Assembly: GCA_007129985.1 (NCBI GenBank)
Contig: SKUL01000013.1
Span: forward strand, 1 to 7,543
Reading direction: 5' to 3'
DNA length: 7,543 nt
From: Flavobacteriales bacterium
GTDB taxonomy: Bacteria > Bacteroidota > Bacteroidia > Flavobacteriales_D > SKUL01
Shown: positions 1 through 6,846 of the stretch, piece by piece
Layout: each line of letters opens with the position of its first letter
Numbering within the stretch: position 1 is the first letter of the stretch
Program-made: the position numbers and the translations under genes
Notes under the pieces: generated by a model
What the model saw: the letters and a program-made list of their open reading frames with translations, nothing else
The model's database searches: none
What the model was told of the DNA's origin: nothing

Positions 1-2
1 CC

Positions 3-3000
3 CGTGGCGAGAAAACATCTTCTGTACTGCTGGAATCCATCCTCGAGCAGCAGTTGCACCGCATCAATCACTTTGAATTCCGGGGTCAACAATACAAATT
101 CAGTTCTGCCAATATCTACAAAGCGGTTGAGGCCCTCAAAGATTTTCCGCTCACGGATGGTATTGGTGTTACCAATGAGAAAGTGTACAGCCTGCTTACC
201 CTGGGCAAAAGCTTTGAAGAGGTGATAGGCGGCGATAAGAAAAGCTACTCGCTGCGCTACATAGATTGGGAAAACCCCGAAAACAACGTGTATCACGTTA
301 CCGCCGAAATGGATGTGGCTCGTTCCGGCAGCCACCAGTGCCGCAGGCCCGATGTGGTGCTTTTTGTAAACGGCATTCCGCTGGTGGTGATTGAATGCAA
401 ACGCCCCGACCTCACATCGGGCAACAACATGGCACCCCATGAACAGGCCATTTCGCAGCACCTGCGCAACCAGCACGAAGACGAAATTCCGGGGCTGTTT
501 ATTTACGCTCAGTTGCTGCTGGCCCTGTCGGCCAACGATGCCTGGTATGGTACGGTGGGCACACCCACAGAATTTTGGGCCAAATGGAAAGAGCCGCTCA
601 ACAACGCCAAATCGCTGGAGAAAATCAAAAACGCAGCGCTGTCAGAAGACCAAAACGATGCGCTTTTTTCTGAGCCCTTCGCTTTTGCACGTTCTTATTT
701 CAAGGCACAGTCAGACCAAAAAATGGAGCTTACCGAGCAAGATAGGTTGCTTTATGCATTGTGCCGTCCCGAAAGATTGCTGGAGCTGGTGTTTCGGTAT
801 ATGTTGTTCGACAATGGTACGCGCAAAGTAGCGCGATATCAGCAGTATTTCGCCGTGCAAAAAGCCATGAAACGGGTGTCGCAATTTAACAACGGAAGGC
901 GAACCGGCGGGGTCATTTGGCACACACAAGGCAGCGGCAAATCGCTAACCATGGTTATGCTGGCCAAGGCCATCGCGCTTGATACAACCATACGCAATCC
1001 GCGCATAGTGCTCGTTACCGACCGCGTGGATCTTGATGACCAGATTTACGATACGTTCAAGGCATGCGACATGGAGCCTGTTCAGGCCAAAACCGGTCGC
1101 CACCTCAGTGAGTTAATCAATCAGGACAAGGCAGCCATCATTACAACCTTGCTTCAAAAGTTCAAAGCTGCCATAAAAAGGGGTAAGGCCGGAAACGACT
1201 CATCAGAGATTTTTGTGCTGGTTGATGAAAGCCACCGCAGCCATTATGGCGCTGCCAACCTCGATTTGCAACGTGTGTTTCCCAACGCTTGTTACATCGG
1301 TTTTACCGGGACACCCCTCACCAAAAAAGAGAAGAACACTGCCTTGAAATTTGGCGGTATTATTGACCCCTACACCATTGATCAGGCCGTAAAAGACAAA
1401 GCTGTAGTTCCTCTGTTGTACGAAGGTCGCCACGTGGTGCAGGAGGTCAATAAGTCGGCCATTGACAACTATTTTGAAATGATTTCTGAACCGCTGAATG
1501 ATTATCAGCGTGCTGATTTGAAAAAGAAGTTCAGCAGGGCAGACCAGCTCAACGAAGCCGATCAGAAGATTTGGAGAACGGCATGGGATATCTCACAACA
1601 TTTCAAATCCACCTGGCAAGGAACGCCTTTTAAGGGGCAGCTTACGGCTCCATCCAAAGCCGCCGCATTGAAATACAAATCGTACCTCGATGATATCAAG
1701 CTTGTGTCGTCAGAGGTCATCATTTCCGGTCCTGATACCCGCGAAGGCTACGATGACGCCTACACCGACCCCAACGATGAGGTGGTGAAATTCTGGAACA
1801 TAATGATGAAAAAGCACGGTAGTGAGAAAAACTACAATCGCAACATCATCAATGCCTTTAAGCACGATGAACATCCGGAAATCATTATCGTGGTTGACAA
1901 GCTCCTCACCGGCTTTGATGCACCCCGAAACACGGTGCTGTACGTTTGTCGGTCGCTCAAAGAACACACTTTACTTCAGGCTATTGCCCGTGTAAATCGC
2001 CTTTACGAGGGTAAGGATTACGGATACATCATTGATTATTACGGCGTGCTGGGCGAGTTAGACGAGGCTCTCACAACCTACAGTTCGCTGGATGAGTTTG
2101 AAGAAGATGACCTCAAGGGCACATTAACCAACGTAAAGGAGGAGGTAGAAAAGCTTCCTCAAAAGCATGCGCAGCTTTGGGATTTGTTCAAACCGGTGGC
2201 CAACAAGAACGACATTGAAGCACTTGAGCGTTTCCTTGCCCCGCAAGACCTTCGCGATGCGTTTTACGAGCGATTGTCTGACTTTGCCCGAACCCTCAAG
2301 TTGGCACTTTCAACCTTGGGATTTCTCGAAAAAACCGGCGAAAAGAAAACAGAGCAGTACAAGTCTGATGCTAAGTTCTTTTTAAAGCTGAGAGCCTCGC
2401 TTAAAAGGCGCTATTCCGATGGTATTGATTACCGCCAGTATGAAAAGCAGATTCAAAAACTCATCGACACACACATTACCTCCGATGAAGTGATTCAGAT
2501 TACCGAATCGGTCAACATCTTCAACCGCGAAGAATTCCAAAAAGAGGTAGAAAAGGTTGAAGGCAAAGCCGCTCGTGCTGACATGATTGCAACCCGAACC
2601 GCAAAGACCATTTCAGAAAAAATGGAAGAAGACCCGGTTTTCTTCAGGAAGTTTTCCCGACTCTTGCAAGACACCATTGATGCCTTTCACGACAAGCGAA
2701 TGACCGAAGCTCTCTACCTGAAAGAAGTAACAGTAATCATGGAGAAAGTTCAGAATCGGGCAGAGGGAAATGAGCCTGAAGTTTTGCAAAGCAGAATGGT
2801 TGCAAGCGCATTTTATCGGATTGTAAAAGAAGGAATTCACAATATTGATGATGAGAAAAGCGCAGAGATTGGCTTGCGGGTGGACGATATTATCCGGGCC
2901 AACAAAATTGTTGATTGGGAGCGTAAAGAAGACGTTAAAAACAGGATGAAGCAGACCATAGAAGACTACCTGTACGATTTGCGCAACGAAGGGATTGAAC

Positions 3001-3068
3001 TGACTTTTGACCAGATTGACGACATCATTGAAACGGTGATGGGAGTGGCTTTAAAGCAATACGTATGA
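3..3068 (+). CDS. hsdR: Type I restriction enzyme, R (endonuclease/translocase) subunit, 5' partial
   Basis: The motor and cutting subunit of a type I restriction-modification complex; with HsdM and HsdS it translocates DNA using ATP and cleaves far from unmethylated sites. Numbering from the TTG at 54: a PD-(D/E)xK nuclease core (P99-D100, then E114-C-K116), Walker A TQGSGKS 291-297, DESH box 391-394, TGTP (motif III) 418-421, TGFD (motif V) 619-622 and QAIARVNR (motif VI) 642-649, followed by a long helical C-terminal region. All key residues are present and the frame is open throughout, so the gene looks functional. The TTG at 54 is not the true start: the same frame is open to the window edge and the 17 codons before it (RGEKTSSVLLESILEQQ) fit the conserved N-terminal region of this HsdR subfamily. 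Probably only a few dozen N-terminal residues are missing. No hsdM or hsdS is visible; they should lie upstream. The stop overlaps the next start. Confidence 0.95.
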   Translation, partial: RGEKTSSVLLESILEQQLHRINHFEFRGQQYKFSSANIYKAVEALKDFPLTDGIGVTNEKVYSLLTLGKSFEEVIGGDKKSYSLRYIDWENPENNVYHVTAEMDVARSGSHQCRRPDVVLFVNGIPLVVIECKRPDLTSGNNMAPHEQAISQHLRNQHEDEIPGLFIYAQLLLALSANDAWYGTVGTPTEFWAKWKEPLNNAKSLEKIKNAALSEDQNDALFSEPFAFARSYFKAQSDQKMELTEQDRLLYALCRPERLLELVFRYMLFDNGTRKVARYQQYFAVQKAMKRVSQFNNGRRTGGVIWHTQGSGKSLTMVMLAKAIALDTTIRNPRIVLVTDRVDLDDQIYDTFKACDMEPVQAKTGRHLSELINQDKAAIITTLLQKFKAAIKRGKAGNDSSEIFVLVDESHRSHYGAANLDLQRVFPNACYIGFTGTPLTKKEKNTALKFGGIIDPYTIDQAVKDKAVVPLLYEGRHVVQEVNKSAIDNYFEMISEPLNDYQRADLKKKFSRADQLNEADQKIWRTAWDISQHFKSTWQGTPFKGQLTAPSKAAALKYKSYLDDIKLVSSEVIISGPDTREGYDDAYTDPNDEVVKFWNIMMKKHGSEKNYNRNIINAFKHDEHPEIIIVVDKLLTGFDAPRNTVLYVCRSLKEHTLLQAIARVNRLYEGKDYGYIIDYYGVLGELDEALTTYSSLDEFEEDDLKGTLTNVKEEVEKLPQKHAQLWDLFKPVANKNDIEALERFLAPQDLRDAFYERLSDFARTLKLALSTLGFLEKTGEKKTEQYKSDAKFFLKLRASLKRRYSDGIDYRQYEKQIQKLIDTHITSDEVIQITESVNIFNREEFQKEVEKVEGKAARADMIATRTAKTISEKMEEDPVFFRKFSRLLQDTIDAFHDKRMTEALYLKEVTVIMEKVQNRAEGNEPEVLQSRMVASAFYRIVKEGIHNIDDEKSAEIGLRVDDIIRANKIVDWERKEDVKNRMKQTIEDYLYDLRNEGIELTFDQIDDIIETVMGVALKQYV

Positions 3069-3778
3069 TGGAGGAGCAGAAAGTAGTTCAATACGGTACC
3101 ACGGTCATTCCATTTTCATTGCGGCGCTCCGACCGTAGTACCCTTGCCATCACCGTGCAGCCTGATGCCACGGTTCATGTTACTGCGCCGTTGCATGCAG
3201 AGTGGCACAAGATAGAATCGCGGGTGTTGAAGCGTGGTAGGTGGATTAGAAAACAACAACAGTTCTTCGAGACGTTTTTGCCGGCAACACCTGTTCGTAC
3301 GTACGTTTCAGGAGAAACGCACTTATACCTCGGTAAGCAGTATCGGCTCAAAATACTGGCAGGTTCATCGCCGTCGGTAAAACTCAAAAGCGGTCGTTTG
3401 ATGGTTACCGCCCCCGATAATGCAAATACTGACCATGTGAAGCAATTGTTGGGAGCGTGGTACAAGCAACACGCAGAAAAACGGTTCGAGAAAGCTTTGC
3501 GACACGCGATGCCGTTGTTTCGCAAGTACCCCATAAACCTGCCTGAAATAACTGTAAAGCGGATGCAAAAGCGGTGGGGCAGTTGCCAGCCGGATGGTCG
3601 CATCATCCTGAACCCCGAAATTATCAAGGCACCCTCGCGTTGCATAGATTATGTCGTAATTCATGAATTGTGTCACCTCGTTCACCACAATCACGGCAGC
3701 GAATTCTACCGTTTACACGACAAGGTAATGCCCGACTGGCGGCGGTGGAAGGAAAAGTTGGAGAAGGTGATGAGTTGA
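3065..3778 (+). CDS. YgjP/DUF45-family zinc metallopeptidase (SprT/M48-like) coupled to hsdR
   Basis: Predicted cytoplasmic zinc-dependent peptidase of 237 residues; no signal peptide or membrane segment is seen. The family signature is complete: WGSC at 171-174 followed by a G-x-I-x-LN strand, then H200-E-L-C-H204 (HExxH, two zinc ligands and the catalytic Glu201), with H210 as the likely third ligand and a downstream aromatic (EFY) as in YgjP-like proteins. Length is normal for the family. The start ATG at 3065 lies inside the hsdR stop (ATGA); a second ATG follows immediately at 3068. The overlap implies one transcript and probably translational coupling, so the amount made should follow HsdR. 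YgjP-like genes are known as recurrent neighbours of type I restriction genes, but their substrate there is, to my knowledge, not established. A role in controlling HsdR or other complex subunits is inference only. Confidence 0.9.
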   Translation: MMEEQKVVQYGTTVIPFSLRRSDRSTLAITVQPDATVHVTAPLHAEWHKIESRVLKRGRWIRKQQQFFETFLPATPVRTYVSGETHLYLGKQYRLKILAGSSPSVKLKSGRLMVTAPDNANTDHVKQLLGAWYKQHAEKRFEKALRHAMPLFRKYPINLPEITVKRMQKRWGSCQPDGRIILNPEIIKAPSRCIDYVVIHELCHLVHHNHGSEFYRLHDKVMPDWRRWKEKLEKVMS

Positions 3779-3784
3779 TCGAAT

Positions 3785-3830
3785 AATATGTCAGCATGGT
3801 CAGAATTCAGGGAAGTAATAATGACATGTT
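3785..3830 (+). terminator. Weak terminator-like inverted repeat after the metallopeptidase gene
   Basis: AATATGTCA (3785-3793) can pair with TGACATGTT (3822-3830) as nine pairs including one U-G wobble, enclosing a 28-base loop. The stem begins 6 bases after the stop codon, and the 3' arm ends in a short T run (3829-3832). The long loop and AT-rich stem make it a poor intrinsic terminator; it may instead be a messenger end-protecting hairpin or chance. Confidence 0.25.
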
Positions 3831-3938
3831 TTCAGTAGCTTACCCTATCTTAATTTGAGTTGCTTCTCCAAAAAGTCTATATTGTGAACCAAATACTTGA
3901 ACTTTTACCGCCAATCGCCAAATTTAAAACATACTGTC

Positions 3939-4736
3939 ATGCCAGACCTTAAATGGAAGGACGCAATTCAAAAGGTACTTCAAGAAGAGAAAAAGGCCTT
4001 ACACTACACGGAAATTGCCGAACTCATAGCGGAGAGAGGTTACAGGAAATCGCTTGGAGCTACTCCGCAAGATACAGTAAGTGCAATACTTTCGGTTGAT
4101 ATCAAAAGCAACCCAAAACAAACGCCATTTGCAAAGGTGGACAAAGGTTTGTTTACGTTGAAGGATTACATGGATCAAAGTGTGGATGAAAGCCAATTCA
4201 AAGAAAATGACGAAAAAAATACAGGCGATGAGCCCCCGCCAGGTTATCACTTAATCAACGCATTTGGGATACACTGGCGCCGTGAAAAGGTGCTTTGGAA
4301 ATCAACCCCGCAGTTGTTGGGTGTACAGCAGTTGGGTGCTGCAGAGGTCGATTTCACCCAACAGATTGGAATCTATTTGTTGCACGATTCACGCGAGACC
4401 ATTTATGTAGGTCAGGCTGTAGGTCAGACTCTAGGCGAGCGCTTGCGCCAACATACAATCGGCAGACTTAATGGGCGCTGGGATCGTTTTTCTTGGTTCG
4501 GCTTTTACCCAGTAAAGGATGATGGTCAATTGAATTTGCAGCTGAATCATGGATCTATTACTCTTAAAATGCTGGGGGATGTGCTAGAAGCAGTCCTGAT
4601 CGAAAGTCTTGAACCGCGTCAAAACAGGAAGCAGGGTAATCTTTTTGCCGGTCTTGAGTTCTTGCAGCGTGAAGCACCTGAGTTGAGTAAGAAGCGAAAA
4701 GAGCAAGTCATTAAAGAGATGTTGGAGAGACTCTAA
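3939..4736 (+). CDS. HARE-HTH / GIY-YIG nuclease fusion protein
   Basis: A 265-residue predicted cytoplasmic DNA-binding nuclease. Residues about 3-76 match a HARE-HTH winged helix (the HB1/ASXL type, also in RNA polymerase delta), with the HYTEIAELI helix and the closing KVDKGLFTL strand. An acidic, proline-containing linker follows (about 78-100). The C-terminal half is a GIY-YIG nuclease: GIY 144-146, YVG 156-158, LGERLRQH with R168/R170 and H172, an RWDRFSWFG segment, then likely catalytic E217 (EAVLIESLEP) and N229. All expected catalytic positions are filled. I chose ATG 3939 because the HARE fold begins right after it; a TTG at 3897 in frame would add 14 residues of no recognisable character. 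No clear ribosome binding site is seen. Base composition is slightly A+T-rich against its neighbours. Proteins with this GIY-YIG type are a recognisable but uncharacterised family. HARE-HTH domains have been proposed to sense DNA modification; whether this one does is inference. Confidence 0.85.
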   Translation: MPDLKWKDAIQKVLQEEKKALHYTEIAELIAERGYRKSLGATPQDTVSAILSVDIKSNPKQTPFAKVDKGLFTLKDYMDQSVDESQFKENDEKNTGDEPPPGYHLINAFGIHWRREKVLWKSTPQLLGVQQLGAAEVDFTQQIGIYLLHDSRETIYVGQAVGQTLGERLRQHTIGRLNGRWDRFSWFGFYPVKDDGQLNLQLNHGSITLKMLGDVLEAVLIESLEPRQNRKQGNLFAGLEFLQREAPELSKKRKEQVIKEMLERL

Positions 4737-4816
4737 GATAATTGCGATTCGGGTTATGCTCCAATTCATTTGTGCGTTTTATAGCCAACCAGATAGCCCC
4801 GCCTACGGAATTTGAA

Positions 4817-4840
4817 ATCATACACAATCAGTGTCATGAT
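4817..4840 (+). other. Hairpin with one bulged base in the intergenic gap
   Basis: Bases 4817-4825 pair perfectly with 4831-4840 if C4835 is bulged, giving nine pairs around the five-base loop AATCA. It lies 80 bases after the nuclease stop and about 90 before the next start. No T run follows, so it is not a classical terminator; it could be a processing signal, a protein-binding dyad or chance. The rest of the 4737-4931 gap shows no ORF or RNA gene. Confidence 0.25.
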
Positions 4841-4877
4841 GTATAACGTCTTCGTTTCTAAGCCCTTACCCCCACCC

Positions 4878-4909
4878 ATTGGAAATCCCAATCACATTGT
4901 TCAACTTTG
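4878..4909 (+). promoter_or_regulatory. Candidate Bacteroidota-type promoter for the SEC-C protein gene
   Basis: CAACTTTG at 4902-4909 matches the Bacteroidota -7 element TAnnTTTG at all but the first fixed base. ATTG at 4878-4881 stands 20 bases upstream, where the -33 TTTG/TTG element is expected. Transcription would start around 4915, leaving a leader of under 20 bases before ATG 4932. AAAGG at 4923-4927 is a possible but close-set ribosome binding site. Identified by eye only. Confidence 0.35.
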
Positions 4910-4931
4910 TGGGTGAGCAAATAAAGGTAAG

Positions 4932-6572
4932 ATGAACGACAGCTATCGAATCAGCGGTTATAAAATTGTGTCCGACCCGGAGTATTGGATTGATAAATAC
5001 AACATCACCCCCGAACTGGAGTACGAAATGCCGCAGCTCGAAAAGGCGGCTTTAAAGGGGAAAATGTCGGCTGCGAGGCGGCTTCAGGAACTCATAGAAA
5101 GGCACCCCCATAATCCGCAGTTGAAAAACCTGTTGTCTGTGCTGTATGTACATGCAGGGAAATACAGAAAGGCAAGGGAGCTAAATCGTCGGATTGAAGC
5201 AGAACACCCCAATTACCTCTTTGCAAAAATCAATAAAGCAGCTACACATCTCAATAACAAGGAGTACGATAAGGTTCCCGCGGTTTTGGGCGATACAATG
5301 GAATTAAGACAGTTATGCCCTGAGAGAGAGGACTTCTTTATCAGTGAATTTCTGAGTTTCTACAAAATGGCAAGCCTGTACTTTACTGGCATTGAAGATT
5401 TTGAAAGTGCTGCAATGCGTATTGAGATGATGAAGCAGGCTGCTCCCGATCATCCGGATACCGAATACGCAGAGAAAGCACTTGTCTTTGCCATGAGCAA
5501 GAAGGCTGTTGAGCGCCTTAAACGCGAAGAAGAAATGCGCATCACTCCTGAAAGACAAGGTCGTCCGCTGCCTCCTCAGCGCACTGAAGCCCCCAGGCTT
5601 ACGCATGAGGCATGCCGCAAGATGTACGCGCGAGGATGGGATTTTACAGAAGAAGAAATCAAGGAATTTCTGGAATTGCCGCGCGAGAGCTTTATTCGCG
5701 ACCTGACATTGCTGCTGGAAGATGCCTTTTACCGCTTTGATTATCATCAAGAACTATTTTCCGGGGGTGCCCGGGATAGCTCGAATTTTGCCTTGCATGC
5801 CATGCTATTACTCGGTGAAATGGAAGCAGAGGAGAGCCTTGTAAGTATTTTGGATTTTTTGAGCTACGAAGATGAATGTATCAACTTTTACCTCGGTGAT
5901 GCGCTCACAGAGCTGATTTGGCAAGTGATATACAAAACCGGGCAGGGGCAGCCCGAAATGTTGCGCGACTTTCTTTTGGAGCCGGGTATCGAAACTTACT
6001 GCAAGACTCCGGTGTTATCTGGACTTGCACAAATTGCTCTTTACCAGTCTAAAAGAAGAAATGAGATTATTGCTTTGCTCAGAGATGTGCTCAACGGCTT
6101 TGCCAATGCAAAACCGGGCGACAACCTGCTCGATACCGATGTGACCGGTTTTTTGGTGGTTGAACTTTTAAATATCGGTGCCCGTGAGTTGGAGCCCGAG
6201 ATAAAAAGGCTTCACGAACTGGAATATGTGAATATAAGTATCTGTGGCAGCTGGGAGGTTGTGGAGAAAAATCTGAAATCTGATGACATCTACCGCTATG
6301 AGGTGGAGGGCTTACAGGAGCATTATGATTGGCTCAGGGGTTTGTCTGCCTCCTGGGAGAACGAATTTGATGAGGACTACGTGGATGACGAGGTGGATTA
6401 CATGGATGATGAGGTGGATGACGATGAGGATAATCATTGGTCCGGCGTACTCGACAAGAAATACGCTCCTGCGAGTTTATTCAATTCGCCCGTTGTAAGT
6501 GACAAAAAGGTGGGAAGGAATGAGCCGTGCCCGTGTGGCAGTGGAAAGAAATACAAAAAGTGTTGCGGGTAA
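4932..6572 (+). CDS. TPR / DUF1186-like protein with C-terminal SEC-C zinc motif
   Basis: A soluble 546-residue protein of unknown function. Residues about 46-185 are TPR-like helical pairs (for example the LLSVLYVHAGKYRKARELN stretch). A charged, proline-bearing linker follows at about 190-222. Residues about 245-450 resemble DUF1186, including the ALHAMLLLGEMEAEESLVSI repeat-like helix, an FYLGDALTELIW segment and the closing VEKNL. A strongly acidic stretch at about 475-502 leads to a SEC-C motif at 527-546, with zinc ligands C533, C535, C544 and C545 (CxC-x8-CC) in a GRNEPCPCGSGKKYKKCC context. SEC-C is the small zinc module at the end of SecA, where it contacts SecB and ribosomes; in stand-alone proteins its partner is generally unknown. 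The TPRs and the motif suggest protein-protein contacts. The start ATG is preceded by AAAGG. A gap of 195 bases and a candidate promoter suggest it is transcribed separately from the nuclease gene. Confidence 0.85.
   Translation: MNDSYRISGYKIVSDPEYWIDKYNITPELEYEMPQLEKAALKGKMSAARRLQELIERHPHNPQLKNLLSVLYVHAGKYRKARELNRRIEAEHPNYLFAKINKAATHLNNKEYDKVPAVLGDTMELRQLCPEREDFFISEFLSFYKMASLYFTGIEDFESAAMRIEMMKQAAPDHPDTEYAEKALVFAMSKKAVERLKREEEMRITPERQGRPLPPQRTEAPRLTHEACRKMYARGWDFTEEEIKEFLELPRESFIRDLTLLLEDAFYRFDYHQELFSGGARDSSNFALHAMLLLGEMEAEESLVSILDFLSYEDECINFYLGDALTELIWQVIYKTGQGQPEMLRDFLLEPGIETYCKTPVLSGLAQIALYQSKRRNEIIALLRDVLNGFANAKPGDNLLDTDVTGFLVVELLNIGARELEPEIKRLHELEYVNISICGSWEVVEKNLKSDDIYRYEVEGLQEHYDWLRGLSASWENEFDEDYVDDEVDYMDDEVDDDEDNHWSGVLDKKYAPASLFNSPVVSDKKVGRNEPCPCGSGKKYKKCCG
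6381..6422 (+). repeat. Two imperfect 21-bp tandem copies coding an acidic linker
   Basis: Bases 6381-6401 and 6402-6422 are adjacent 21-base units identical at 18 positions. They encode VDDEVDY (484-490) and MDDEVDD (491-497) in the acidic linker before the SEC-C motif. The unit length is a multiple of three, so copy changes would keep the frame. This suggests a local duplication that lengthened the linker. Confidence 0.7.
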
Positions 6573-6573
6573 G

Positions 6574-6623
6574 AAGGCATTTTTGGGTTGATTGCCTTGA
6601 GCAATCCGCCCGCATTCGATGCG
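6574..6623 (+). terminator. Two short hairpins just after the SEC-C gene, possible transcription end
   Basis: AAGGCA (6574-6579) pairs with TGCCTT (6593-6598) over a 13-base loop, starting one base after the stop codon. A second perfect dyad, CGCAT-TCG-ATGCG, sits at 6611-6623. Neither is followed by a clear T run, so a terminator role is uncertain. The remainder of the 6573-6846 gap contains no credible gene. Confidence 0.2.
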
Positions 6624-6819
6624 CTTTACCCGGCTTTATACTCAAGCCTCATAGTCTGGAAAAGCACTTCAATCTTTAGAAGTTTTTCTCGCACAACCCC
6701 CAATTCCGGTACCAATCTCAAAAAAATTCTAAGCAAACCCCGTCTGCTTAAACAGAACCCAATACACTTGCCGCTTCGATTGGCCCGAATTCCACCCCCA
6801 TTTCCCCACCCCTTTTTCC

Positions 6820-6827
6820 TACCTTCG
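6820..6827 (+). promoter_or_regulatory. Candidate -7 promoter element of fabD
   Basis: TACCTTCG followed by C matches the Bacteroidota -7 element TAnnTTTG except at one base and lies 19 bases before the fabD ATG, a typical place for a short leader. No TTG stands at the usual -33 spacing; the nearest, at 6780-6782, is too far. The element sits in a pyrimidine-rich stretch, which raises the chance of a fortuitous match. Confidence 0.4.
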
Positions 6828-6846
6828 CCCCCAAAGCACACAAGCA

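Noticed and set aside
54..56. TTG at 54 as the start of hsdR
   Set aside because: The frame is open to the left edge and the upstream codons give conserved HsdR-like sequence, so the gene begins outside the window.
3850..3857. TTAATTTG as a -7 promoter element for the HARE-GIY-YIG gene
   Set aside because: It misses the conserved A and has no -33 element at the right distance, so it is too weak to list.
3897..3899. TTG at 3897 as the start of the HARE-GIY-YIG gene
   Set aside because: It adds 14 residues without domain similarity; ATG 3939 lies directly ahead of the HARE fold.
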